A stretch of 64,000 nucleotides of DNA from Syntrophorhabdaceae bacterium (lineage in GTDB: Bacteria; Desulfobacterota; Syntrophorhabdia; Syntrophorhabdales; Syntrophorhabdaceae), in NCBI GenBank assembly GCA_028698615.1, contig JAQVWF010000012.1, forward strand, positions 1 through 64,000, written 5' to 3'. Positions 25,851-33,418 of this stretch are shown here, one piece after another. Made by a program: the position numbers and the translations under genes. The notes below the pieces were generated by a model, which made no database searches, was not told the origin of the DNA, and was given only the letters and a program-made list of their open reading frames with translations. How positions within the stretch are numbered: the first letter of the stretch is position 1; each line of letters begins with the position of its first letter.

Positions 25851-26770
25851 GCTTCACCTCCAATGAGGAGATAAAGGACGGCCATGCGGACGGCGACGCC
25901 GTTCTCAACCTGGTCGAGGATCACCGATGAAGGTCCGTCTGCGACCTCGTCGGAAATCTCGATGCCCCGGTTCATGGGACCGGGGTGCATGATTATCACG
26001 TTATCGCCGGCGGCTTCGATGTGTTGCTTCCCGAGGCCGTAGAGGGTGGAATACTCCTTTGTTGAGGGTATGTATGTCGTACCACCCCGTTCTTTCTGGA
26101 TCCTGAGCATCATGATGACGTCGGCGTTCTTAACCGCCTTGTTGAGATCATATTCCATCCTGACCCCCAGGGTCTCGATGTGGGGAGGTATCATAGTGGG
26201 CGGTCCGCAGCAGATGACCTCGTTGCCGAATTTCCTGAGTGAGAAGATGTTCGACCGGGCAACCCTGCTGTGGGCTATGTCTCCGACGATGACCACCTTG
26301 AGCCCGTCGATGCGTCCCTTCTTATCGCGTATCGTGAAAAGGTCGAGCAGCGCCTGCGTCGGATGTTCATGGGAGCCGTCACCTCCATTTATGACGCAGG
26401 AGTCGAGAATGCCGGCGAGCATGTGGGGCGCTCCCGGCATGCCGTGGCGGATGACAATGGCGTCAGGGTGCATGGATTGAAGGTTCCTGGCCGTATCTTT
26501 GAGGCTTTCTCCTTTGGTCGAACTGCTTGTGCTTGAAGATATGTTTATCGTGTCGGCGCTGAGGCGCTTCGCGGCTATCTCGAAGGATGTGCGCGTCCGG
26601 GTGCTTGGCTCGTAAAAGAGAGTGATGACCGTTTTGCCCCGGAGTGTTGGGACCTTTTTGATCTCCCTTTTTGAAATGTCCTTGAAGGATTCGGCCGTAT
26701 CGAGAATAAAAAGCATCTCCTCCTTCGAGAGGTCGCGAATGCCGAGGAGGTCTTTTCTTTTCCAGTTCAT
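25847..26770 (-). CDS. pyrB: Aspartate carbamoyltransferase catalytic subunit
   Basis: This 307-residue enzyme joins carbamoyl phosphate and aspartate. The carbamoyl-phosphate motif [15 protein letters not shown], the loop [11 protein letters not shown] and the MHPGPMNRG segment are all present. It overlaps pyrR and pyrC by four bases each. No pyrI gene is present nearby, as expected when PyrR controls expression. Confidence 0.96.
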   Translation of the reverse strand: MNWKRKDLLGIRDLSKEEMLFILDTAESFKDISKREIKKVPTLRGKTVITLFYEPSTRTRTSFEIAAKRLSADTINISSSTSSSTKGESLKDTARNLQSMHPDAIVIRHGMPGAPHMLAGILDSCVINGGDGSHEHPTQALLDLFTIRDKKGRIDGLKVVIVGDIAHSRVARSNIFSLRKFGNEVICCGPPTMIPPHIETLGVRMEYDLNKAVKNADVIMMLRIQKERGGTTYIPSTKEYSTLYGLGKQHIEAAGDNVIIMHPGPMNRGIEISDEVADGPSSVILDQVENGVAVRMAVLYLLIGGEA

Positions 26771-27300
26771 CAGGCCTTTACGATCACTACTTCATCCCTG
26801 CTGTCTATCTCGCTCATCCGGACGAGAATCTCTTCGTTCTCATTCACCGGGCAGACGATGCCCGCATAATCCGGATGAATGGGCAATTCACGCTCGCCCC
26901 GGTCGACGAGCACGGCAAGCTGTATCTTTTTCGGTCTTCCGAGGTCCATGATGGCATCTATGGCTGCCCGGGTCGTCCGGCCCGTGTGCAGAACGTCATC
27001 GACGAGGACGACGGTCATGTTATTGACATCGAAGGATATCTCCGTCTTTTTGACCTCGGGCCACCTGAGCTTCGATATATCGTCACGATACATGGTGATG
27101 TCGAGGGCGCCGAAGGGCAATTCGATGCCTTCCACGTCCCTCACCGTGTCGTGAATACGGTGGGCCAGATAGACGCCCCGCGTTCTTATCCCGATAAGGC
27201 ACAGTTCCGTGCACCCCTCGCTCTTTTCCAGCATTTCGTGGGTGATGCGGGTGACCGTGCGCCCAATAGCTTTCTTGTCGAGAATGATCCTTTTTCTCAT
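26770..27300 (-). CDS. pyrR: PyrR: pyr operon attenuator protein / uracil phosphoribosyltransferase
   Basis: This 176-residue phosphoribosyltransferase-fold protein carries the PRPP motif [17 protein letters not shown] (about 96-112). In other bacteria PyrR binds pyr mRNA when UMP is abundant and favours termination. Here the start codon follows the ferredoxin stop directly (TAAATG), so there is no leader between those two genes; any PyrR target would have to lie elsewhere, and none is clear in the sequence upstream. Confidence 0.95.
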   Translation of the reverse strand: MRKRIILDKKAIGRTVTRITHEMLEKSEGCTELCLIGIRTRGVYLAHRIHDTVRDVEGIELPFGALDITMYRDDISKLRWPEVKKTEISFDVNNMTVVLVDDVLHTGRTTRAAIDAIMDLGRPKKIQLAVLVDRGERELPIHPDYAGIVCPVNENEEILVRMSEIDSRDEVVIVKA

Positions 27301-27480
27301 TTAATCGCCGAAATAGACAGCATTCTGTTCACAGCTCTCCATGCATGCCCCGCATTCGATGCAATCCTCCGGTGTCAGAACCACGACGAGACCATCGTTT
27401 TTCACGATCACCTCGTAGGGGCATATCGATACACATTCCCCGCAATCAGTGCAGGATGCCCGGGAGATATAAGGTCGCAC
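27301..27480 (-). CDS. Small 2[4Fe-4S] ferredoxin, first gene of the pyr operon
   Basis: This 59-residue protein has two ferredoxin motifs, CTDCGECVSICP (Cys10, 13, 16, 20) and CIECGACMESC (Cys40, 43, 46, 50), the layout of clostridial-type ferredoxins. The start must be GTG at 27480 or later because an in-frame TAA lies two codons upstream. No ribosome site precedes it. Its stop touches the pyrR start (TAAATG), so it is co-translated with pyrR-pyrB-pyrC. A role as electron carrier for pyrimidine synthesis (for example for dihydroorotate oxidation) is possible but is inference. Confidence 0.85.
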   Translation of the reverse strand: MRPYISRASCTDCGECVSICPYEVIVKNDGLVVVLTPEDCIECGACMESCEQNAVYFGD

Positions 27481-27491
27481 AGTACTTTAGT

Positions 27492-27520
27492 ACTATAGAA
27501 AGTTTTCCAAAAAAAAGCAA
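27492..27520 (-). promoter_or_regulatory. Promoter of the ferredoxin-pyrRBC operon
   Basis: On the minus strand TTGCTT (27520-27515), 17 bases, then TATAGT (27497-27492). Transcription would start near 27485, leaving only about five bases before the GTG start, which fits the absence of a ribosome site and suggests a leaderless message. Confidence 0.5.
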
Positions 27521-27562
27521 TAAGAAGACAGGGAATAGAGATGGTTTCAGGTCTGGATATCG

Positions 27563-27602
27563 CTGAAAGCCGGGGAGGGTCAGACCCCATGCCGGCTTTC
27601 AG
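27563..27602. repeat. Inverted repeat / hairpin after the bactofilin gene
   Basis: Perfect 11-base arms (CTGAAAGCCGG and CCGGCTTTCAG) enclose a second small dyad GGGTCAGACCC. The hairpin starts 33 bases after the stop of the minus-strand bactofilin gene and may end or protect that message, but no T run follows directly. The GGGGTC element recurs in hairpins at 44675 and near 61393. Confidence 0.6.
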
Positions 27603-27634
27603 CTCGAAAGAGAGTTTTCTTGAAGCTGGTCAAC

Positions 27635-28114
27635 CTAGGATTCGTATTCCTCGTTTTCGCCGCCGTATGATGATTCGGTGCTTTCTTCCGTCGCGACAGG
27701 CTCCGGTTCGGCGTATTCCTGGGTCTCCACGGGAGGCGCTGAAGCGGTGTCGGACTGCCTTCTCTCCATCACGCAGGAACCATTGAAGACGGCCCCGTTC
27801 TCGATCATGACGAAAGGTGAATTAAGATCGCCGTTATGCGTCGCCGAGTTCTTAAGGACGATCTGTTCACCGGCAACGACGTTGCCCGTGATGGATCCGT
27901 GAGAAATGAGTGTCCTGGTGTTGATGCTGGCGGTTACCCTGGCGGTGGGTCCGACAACGAGCAATCCTTCGGAAATGATCTCGCCCTCGACCACCCCTTT
28001 GAGCATGACTGAACTCTTAAATCTGATACTGCCTTTTATTTCCAGATCTTCGGCAACTACGGTCGTGATCTGTCCTTCCGCTATTTCCCTTATTTCGGGA
28101 ATATCTATTGACAT
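27635..28114 (-). CDS. Bactofilin
   Basis: This 159-residue protein has the bactofilin beta-helix core (about 15-115), with repeated short strands such as DLEIKGSIRFKSSVMLKGVVEG and a regular spacing of Gly and hydrophobic residues. An acidic Pro/Glu-rich tail follows. Bactofilins polymerise without nucleotides into membrane-bound scaffolds that position cell-wall enzymes or appendages. AAGGGGG lies before the ATG. It is closely similar to the neighbour at 28143. Confidence 0.92.
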   Translation of the reverse strand: MSIDIPEIREIAEGQITTVVAEDLEIKGSIRFKSSVMLKGVVEGEIISEGLLVVGPTARVTASINTRTLISHGSITGNVVAGEQIVLKNSATHNGDLNSPFVMIENGAVFNGSCVMERRQSDTASAPPVETQEYAEPEPVATEESTESSYGGENEEYES

Positions 28115-28142
28115 ACCGAACCCCCTTTGAATGAGTTTATCA

Positions 28143-28517
28143 CTATCTGACCGTGATGTCTTTGGCTCTCATAGCGCATGAGCCGTTGAATACGGAACCG
28201 TTCTCTATAATGACATTGGGCGTGGAAATGTCGCCGTTGTGAATGGAAGTGCTCTTAAGTGTCACCTGCTCGTTGGCTATCACGTTTCCCGTGATCTCCC
28301 CGTGGGAGACAAGCGTCTGGGTCGTGATGCTTGCCATTACGCGTGCGGTAGGCCCGACGACAAGGAGCCCTTCAGAGTATATCTCTCCCTCGAATACGCC
28401 CTTCAACATGACGGATGTCTTGAAACGTATCGTTCCCTTGATCTCGAGGTCGTCGGCAACTATGGTAGTGATGTCTTTTTCATCGAAATCGGTTGCTGCT
28501 TTCTTCTCGCTTATCAT
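28143..28517 (-). CDS. Bactofilin paralogue
   Basis: This 124-residue bactofilin is nearly all core domain and matches the neighbour at 27635 over most of its length (DLEIKGTIRFKTSVMLKGVF, SEGLLVVGPTARVMASI), so the two arose by tandem duplication. It lacks the acidic tail. AAGGAGAG precedes the ATG at good distance. A 295-base stretch upstream (28518-28812) separates it from the third bactofilin; a 67-codon frame there is not convincing and no clear promoter was found. Confidence 0.92.
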   Translation of the reverse strand: MISEKKAATDFDEKDITTIVADDLEIKGTIRFKTSVMLKGVFEGEIYSEGLLVVGPTARVMASITTQTLVSHGEITGNVIANEQVTLKSTSIHNGDISTPNVIIENGSVFNGSCAMRAKDITVR

Positions 28518-28812
28518 TGCAAACTCTCCTTTTTTATTTTAGATATACCTCAGCAACGCCTGTCATATCATCCATATGCCAAAAGTGTTGCAAGAAGCTT
28601 ACCACAACAAAAGACCTCGCCTGAATTTTTAATTTATAGCATAAGAGTTTGTTCGTTACAATGCGGAAAATAAGGAATAAGGGGACAGGGAGCGGGGGGC
28701 GGCAGGGCAGGCGAAAGAAGGATTCAGGGGACGGGATCCAGGGCAAAGAGAGAACAGGGTTCTTTCTGGCCCCCTTCCTCTTAATTTCTGTTGTGTTTTT
28801 TGACAGTGACCG

Positions 28813-29262
28813 TCAGAAGAAGAAGATCCTTTTGAGCTTTTTCTTTTCCTGAGCGGGTTCAGCGGTTTCCTCGGCGGTCTCCGTGTTCTCCAAAGTCTCC
28901 TCTTCCGGCTTTTCGATCTTGCGCGGTCTTTCCATGAAGGAGGTACCTGAGAAAAAAGCGCCTTCGGTGATTATGAGTTTTGCGGTGCGGATGTTGCCCT
29001 CCACTGCGCCGTCGGGATTTATCTCCACCAGTTCCTCGGCCTGCAGATCGCCTTCCACCGTACCGTCGATGACGATCTCCCGTGCGGACATGTCGCCTTT
29101 GACGGAACCCGATCTGCCCAGGATCAGGTAGTCGGCCTGAATGCTTCCTTCGAGAGTGCCGTCAAGTCTGACGACGCCTTTCGATATGATCTCACCGCGG
29201 ATGATGGAATCCTGACCTATAAGGGTCTCGAGGGATCCCGCCTCATGTTTCTTGTTTGCCAT
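28813..29262 (-). CDS. Bactofilin, divergent third copy
   Basis: This 149-residue bactofilin has a less similar core (LIGQDSIIRGEIISKGVVRL, GDMSAREIVIDGTVEGDLQ) and a Glu-rich tail ending in KKKLKRIFFF. The ATG at 29262 is chosen over an upstream one because AAGGATGG precedes it and it falls just after the peptidase stop (TAAGAATG). This pairing of an M23 peptidase with a bactofilin is a recurrent arrangement in which the bactofilin places the peptidase. Confidence 0.9.
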   Translation of the reverse strand: MANKKHEAGSLETLIGQDSIIRGEIISKGVVRLDGTLEGSIQADYLILGRSGSVKGDMSAREIVIDGTVEGDLQAEELVEINPDGAVEGNIRTAKLIITEGAFFSGTSFMERPRKIEKPEEETLENTETAEETAEPAQEKKKLKRIFFF

Positions 29263-29264
29263 TC

Positions 29265-30095
29265 TTATCCATCCTTCAGGAATTGAGCAGGATCGACCGG
29301 TTTGCCGTTCTTCCACACCTCGTAATGAAGGTGGGGGCCTGTTGACATGCCCGTCGAACCGGAAGCTGCAATCTGTTGCCCTTTCTTGACCATCTGACCG
29401 ACCTTGACGAAGTTTTCCTTATTATGCGCATAAGCGGTGGAAAAACCATAGCCGTGTTCGATCACTATGATATGGCCATTTCCTCCCGACCAACCGGAAT
29501 AACTGACAATGCCGTCGGCGGTCGCCTTGATGGGGGTTCCCCGAGGTGCTCGCATGTCGAGCCCGGAATGGTGTGACCTGACACCGGTGACGGGATGATG
29601 ACGGGTCCCGAAGCGGGAGCTGATCTGTCCCTGAATGGGCCATCCCTGAGGGGTCGCAAGATAAATGTTCTTCTGGTCGGTGATATATTTCTTGATCTCC
29701 GCCACGGACTCTATGGTCTCCGCCATTTCTTTCTTTATGGCCTCGATATCTATGGAGCCCGAGTCACTGAATTCGGCGGACTTGAGGATGTCGTTCTTTG
29801 ATTTGAGTTCCACGAGGCGTGAAAGCTCATTGTTCGTTTCCTTGAGGGAGGAAATGCTCTGCTTCAGCGCGTTGAACTCTCTCGTGAAGTAGGACAGCCT
29901 GCCTTTCATTACATAGTAGTCCGCGGTCCTGATCCCGGCGGCCGCGACGTAGACGGCGCCGACGACAGCGAGGACCATGCATGCCAGGAGGCCGGCCACG
30001 GGCAGCCGCAGCTTCAAAGGCTGCGACTTGGAATGAGGGACGACCAGAATGGTGACGGATGTCATGCATCTTTTTTTGAGCCGTTTCAGCTTCAT
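29265..30095 (-). CDS. Membrane-anchored M23 (LytM-type) peptidase
   Basis: This 276-residue protein has a basic cytoplasmic start, a membrane helix (about 32-52), a coiled coil (about 70-140) and a C-terminal M23 domain with zinc ligands in HHSGLDM and HLHYEVW. It should cut or bind peptidoglycan crosslinks in the periplasm. GAGGA lies before the ATG. With the bactofilin gene three bases downstream it probably forms a cell-wall remodelling unit. Confidence 0.93.
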   Translation of the reverse strand: MKLKRLKKRCMTSVTILVVPHSKSQPLKLRLPVAGLLACMVLAVVGAVYVAAAGIRTADYYVMKGRLSYFTREFNALKQSISSLKETNNELSRLVELKSKNDILKSAEFSDSGSIDIEAIKKEMAETIESVAEIKKYITDQKNIYLATPQGWPIQGQISSRFGTRHHPVTGVRSHHSGLDMRAPRGTPIKATADGIVSYSGWSGGNGHIIVIEHGYGFSTAYAHNKENFVKVGQMVKKGQQIAASGSTGMSTGPHLHYEVWKNGKPVDPAQFLKDG

Positions 30096-30120
30096 AGCAC
30101 TATCCTCGGAACTTGCAAAC

Positions 30121-30155
30121 CTTATACCGTTATCGGCAAATCTGTCAAGTCCTTA
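30121..30155 (-). promoter_or_regulatory. Promoter region of the M23/bactofilin genes
   Basis: Two overlapping readings exist on the minus strand. TTGACA (30148-30143), 16 bases and TATAAG (30126-30121) form a near-perfect sigma70 promoter. TAAGGACT (30155-30148), ten bases and GCCGATAA (30137-30130) form a sigma28-type site with the geometry seen before motA, the che operon and cheW. Either or both may be used. Confidence 0.55.
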
Positions 30156-30378
30156 ACCTAACGGAGGGTATTTAAAGCAAAATATGTACTTTGCCTGCCC
30201 GGAGCGAGAAGAAACATGTGAAGTAAGCGCATCATCAGAATTGGCACAGGTAATTTGCTTTCCTTCCATTTTCACCCCGGTGGGGACTTTTTCTCTTACT
30301 TTATCCTCAAAAATTGGCTATATATATTGGTGTGTTCATATGGGTACCATTAAATATGTATGTAAAGAGACGTGTACA

Positions 30379-30612
30379 ATGAAGAAAACCGGCCTCGCTG
30401 TTCTATCTTTTCTGGTGATCTTTCTTGCGGCGTCGGCGGGTCTTGCCTCCGATGACCTCAAGATCGTCAGGGACAAACAGGGCACCACTTGGTCCGTCGG
30501 TTCCGACGAATCACGAGAAAGGGCCAGGGCGGAAGAAGAGCGCGATAAGGATCGCGCCTGGGACATGCTCAAGAACCAGTCGATCATAATCGACAAGCGG
30601 ACAACGAAATAG
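30379..30612 (+). CDS. Small exported protein of unknown function
   Basis: This 77-residue product has a clear signal peptide (MKKTGLAVLSFLVIFLAAS, cleavage likely after GLA) and a short, very charged mature part with Glu/Arg/Asp repeats (ESRERARAEEERDKDRAW). It is not recognised. The stop lies two bases before the start of the sigma54 activator gene at 30615, so the two are likely co-transcribed. The upstream 283 bases contain the divergent M23 promoter and AT-rich sequence without a convincing plus-strand promoter. Confidence 0.7.
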   Translation: MKKTGLAVLSFLVIFLAASAGLASDDLKIVRDKQGTTWSVGSDESRERARAEEERDKDRAWDMLKNQSIIIDKRTTK

Positions 30613-30614
30613 GG

Positions 30615-32057
30615 ATGGAAAAAGGAAGGGTCATCATTGTTGAAGATGAGGAGAATATCCTCTCCATGCTCGGCGAATTCCTCGGTGCCAACGGCTATAC
30701 CGTCGACCCCTACATCGACAGCAGAAAGGCCCTGTCGGCCCTGAAGAACAACGGGTATCATGTCCTGATAACGGACCTGATGATGCCCAAGGTCGACGGG
30801 CTTCAGCTCATCAACTTCATTCAGAAGGAGTATCTCGATACCCTTGGCATCGTCATGACAGGGTATGGAAGCATGGAAAGCGCCATAAGTGCCATGCGGT
30901 GCGGCGCCTTCGACTACATCCTCAAACCCTTCAAGTTCGAGGAAGTCCTCGCCACCGTCGATTCGGCCATATATTACTTCAACCTCCTCAAGAGCGACAA
31001 TATCCCCAAGGGGCTTACCCTCAAGGCCAATCTCCTGAGGCGGTATTCCGAGAACAAGATGGTCCGGGAGAACACTATCCTGCGATCGGCATTGAAGGAC
31101 AAGTACAAGTTCGAGAACATCATTGGCGTGAGTTTTCCCATGCAGAAGGTTTTCGAGATGATCGAACGTGTTGCCGACACCAACGCCACGGTTCTCATTA
31201 CCGGGGAGAGCGGTGTGGGTAAGGAACTTGTGGCGAGGGCGATCCATTACAACTCGTCAAAACGGGACAATCCCCTCGTTGTGGTCAATTGCGGCGCCAT
31301 ACCGGAAACTCTTCTGGAAAGCGAGCTTTTCGGCTATGAGAAGGGAGCCTTCACGGGAGCCGTCAGTACCCGCTTCGGCCGGTTCGAGCTGGCGGCCGGC
31401 GGCTCGATCTTCCTTGACGAGATCGGGGACATGAGCTTCAATTTACAGGTCAAGCTCTTGAGGGTCCTCCAGGAGAAGTCCTTCGAGCGGATCGGAGGGT
31501 CGAAGACGATAAAGGTCGATGTGCGGATCATTGCCGCGACGAACCGCAAACTGGAAGAGCTCGTCAGCGAGAACAAATTTCGCGAGGACCTTTACTACCG
31601 GCTCAACGTCGTTCCCATTGAGATCCCGCCATTGCGGGATCGGCGCCAGGACGTCCCTCTTCTTATCCACTTCTTTCTCGAACAGTCCAACAGGATCAAC
31701 TCCGCCGCCATCGAAGGTTTTTCCGAAGAGGCCATGAAGGCGCTCATGGAATATGATTTCCCCGGCAACGTTAGGGAATTGCAGAACATCGTGGAGCGGA
31801 TGGTGGTTCTTAAGAGGGAGGGCCATATCGATATAGAGGACCTTCCCGAGAAACTGTACAGCCTGGAAAAGGAAGAGGCCAGGTCATCGGATATCGACAT
31901 AGACAGGGGCTACGACACCCTTGTTTCAGAATTCGAGAAAACCCTCATCATGAAGGCACTCACCGAAACCCGGGGCGTAAAGAGCAGGGCTGCCCAGGCC
32001 CTCAGCATCAACCGCACAACCCTCATAGAAAAGATGAAAAGGCTGGGTCTGGACTAG
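30615..32057 (+). CDS. Sigma54-dependent response regulator (NtrC type)
   Basis: This 480-residue activator has a receiver domain (D54), a linker, an AAA+ domain with Walker A GESGVGKE (197-204) and the sigma54-contact loop GAFTGA (244-249), and a C-terminal Fis-type helix-turn-helix (KSRAAQALSINRTTLIEKMK). It should activate sigma54 promoters when phosphorylated. No sensor kinase adjoins it directly; the kinase gene at 32318 is paired with the activator after it. Its targets are unknown but flagellar control is plausible by location. Confidence 0.93.
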   Translation: MEKGRVIIVEDEENILSMLGEFLGANGYTVDPYIDSRKALSALKNNGYHVLITDLMMPKVDGLQLINFIQKEYLDTLGIVMTGYGSMESAISAMRCGAFDYILKPFKFEEVLATVDSAIYYFNLLKSDNIPKGLTLKANLLRRYSENKMVRENTILRSALKDKYKFENIIGVSFPMQKVFEMIERVADTNATVLITGESGVGKELVARAIHYNSSKRDNPLVVVNCGAIPETLLESELFGYEKGAFTGAVSTRFGRFELAAGGSIFLDEIGDMSFNLQVKLLRVLQEKSFERIGGSKTIKVDVRIIAATNRKLEELVSENKFREDLYYRLNVVPIEIPPLRDRRQDVPLLIHFFLEQSNRINSAAIEGFSEEAMKALMEYDFPGNVRELQNIVERMVVLKREGHIDIEDLPEKLYSLEKEEARSSDIDIDRGYDTLVSEFEKTLIMKALTETRGVKSRAAQALSINRTTLIEKMKRLGLD

Positions 32058-32107
32058 AGTCGGGCTGTCAAAAAAATGACAAATGGGGAATCAGACTGAG
32101 ATCCCTG

Positions 32108-32275
32108 AATGGTCAATGACCAAACTCCAATGACCAGGAAATAAAGATAACGGCCAGTGACCAAATTTCAGGAACCGCATGGAATCCGCATGTGTGCGGT
32201 TGTTGACTTTTGTCTGGTCATTGAAGAATCGGCCGTTTCCTTCCGCTGGTTATTGGAATTTGGTCATTGGCCATA
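32108..32275. repeat. Dispersed inverted-repeat element, copy 1
   Basis: Imperfect inverted arms of about 28 bases (left 32111-32138, right 32246-32274) share the core CCAATGACCAAATTCCAATGACCA. The interior begins with AAAGATAA and GGCC. The same arms and interior start occur in copy 2 at 63745. No coding capacity was seen, so this looks like a small non-autonomous or REP-like element. The right arm ends about 15 bases before the sigma54 promoter of the flagellar kinase. Confidence 0.75.
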
Positions 32276-32289
32276 GCTGTATCTTTCCT

Positions 32290-32305
32290 TGGCACCCTTC
32301 TTGCA
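32290..32305 (+). promoter_or_regulatory. Sigma54 promoter of the flagellar kinase/basal-body block
   Basis: TGGCACCCTTCTTGCA matches the -24/-12 consensus at all key positions (GG at 32291-32292, GC at 32303-32304, ten bases between). Transcription would begin near 32316, two bases before the kinase ATG at 32318. Confidence 0.75.
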
Positions 32306-32317
32306 ATCTTTTCCCTC

Positions 32318-33418
32318 ATGCAAATCCCGGAAGCCAAGATCCTCGAAAACGCCTTCAATGAGTTTTCCAAGGCCTCTGATTCCATAATAAACCATTACGG
32401 GACACTGGAAAACCAGATCAAGGAGCTGAAAAGAGAGCTTGAGGAGAAGAACAGGGCGTTGGAGAGGGCAAGCGAGTACCTTTATACAATACTCGATTCC
32501 CTGCCTGTCGGTGTCGTCGTCGTTGACGGCAAGTCCATCCTTTTTGCGAACAAGAATGCCGAGGAACTGATCCCCGAGGGCATCATCGGGAGCCTCAGCA
32601 GCACGTCGGACAGAAAGGGAGAGATAAAGTGCGGTCTCGGCCGGTACCGGTGGAAGACCCAGGTTCTCCACAACGGGTTCGAAGGCAAGCATGTCGTCGC
32701 AATTGAGGACGTCACCGAGATTGAACGGATGAAGGAGCATATGGAGCGGGACGAGCGCCTCATGGCCATGGGAGAGATGGCGGCGCGGATATCCCATGAG
32801 ATCAAGAACCCCCTGGGAAGCATGGAACTTTTCCTTTCCATGCTTATGGCAGGCAAGATGCGGGTACGTGACCGCAAGTATGTCGAATATATCCTTTTCG
32901 GTGTCAAGACCATCGATAGGATCATCAACAATATACTCTCCTATACCCGTCCCCGCGAATTGTCCCTGAAAGAGGGGGAACTTCAGTCCATCGTCGGCGA
33001 CACCCTCGATTTCATGAGCGTCTCCACGGCGGTCAGGAATATAGACCTTGAGTTTGAGCCTGCCTGTTCGGGGCGGGCGCTTTTCGATCCCGATATGATC
33101 AAGCTCGTCGTGATGAACCTCGTGAGCAACGCCATGGATGCGGTAGGTTCCAAAGGCAGGATCAAGGTCGATATACGCGAGAACGAACGCTATGCGGTTC
33201 TCGTTGTGAGCGACAACGGGCCGGGCATGGCGGAGGAATTGCGCAGAAGCATTTTCAACCCCTTTTTCACAACGAAGGACAAGGGCGTTGGCCTGGGGCT
33301 TTTCATCGTCTACAACATCGTGAAGGCACACCGCGGTTCGATCGAGGTTGAGTCCGATGAGGGATCGGGTTCATCCTTCCTCATCTATATCCCGAAGGAG
33401 AGGCTGGCAGTCATATGA
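32318..33418 (+). CDS. Flagellar sensor histidine kinase (FlrB/FleS type)
   Basis: This 366-residue soluble kinase has an N-terminal coiled coil (about 27-52), a PAS-like domain (about 55-135; LPVGVVVVDGKSILFANKNA), a dimerisation domain with phospho-His H160 (ISHEIKNPLGSME) and an ATPase domain (N box VSNAMDAVG, DNGPGMAEE, GVGLGLFIV). The ATG at 32318 is used because a longer TTG-started frame runs back into the repeat element and the sigma54 promoter. No ribosome site precedes it. It overlaps the activator gene by four bases, so the two form a pair. Confidence 0.9.
   Translation: MQIPEAKILENAFNEFSKASDSIINHYGTLENQIKELKRELEEKNRALERASEYLYTILDSLPVGVVVVDGKSILFANKNAEELIPEGIIGSLSSTSDRKGEIKCGLGRYRWKTQVLHNGFEGKHVVAIEDVTEIERMKEHMERDERLMAMGEMAARISHEIKNPLGSMELFLSMLMAGKMRVRDRKYVEYILFGVKTIDRIINNILSYTRPRELSLKEGELQSIVGDTLDFMSVSTAVRNIDLEFEPACSGRALFDPDMIKLVVMNLVSNAMDAVGSKGRIKVDIRENERYAVLVVSDNGPGMAEELRRSIFNPFFTTKDKGVGLGLFIVYNIVKAHRGSIEVESDEGSGSSFLIYIPKERLAVI

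Noticed and set aside
27290-27520. PyrR-controlled attenuator before pyrR
   Set aside because: The ferredoxin gene fills the space directly before pyrR, and the promoter leaves no room for a leader; no convincing PyrR-binding hairpin with terminator was found.
28649-28852. A 67-codon plus-strand frame between bactofilin genes
   Set aside because: It is mainly Arg/Gly/Lys repeats without a ribosome site and overlaps the end of a real gene on the other strand.
30241-30259. Sigma54-like TTGGCACAGG...TTTGC before the small exported protein
   Set aside because: The GG and GC elements are 12 bases apart instead of ten, so it does not fit the sigma54 spacing.
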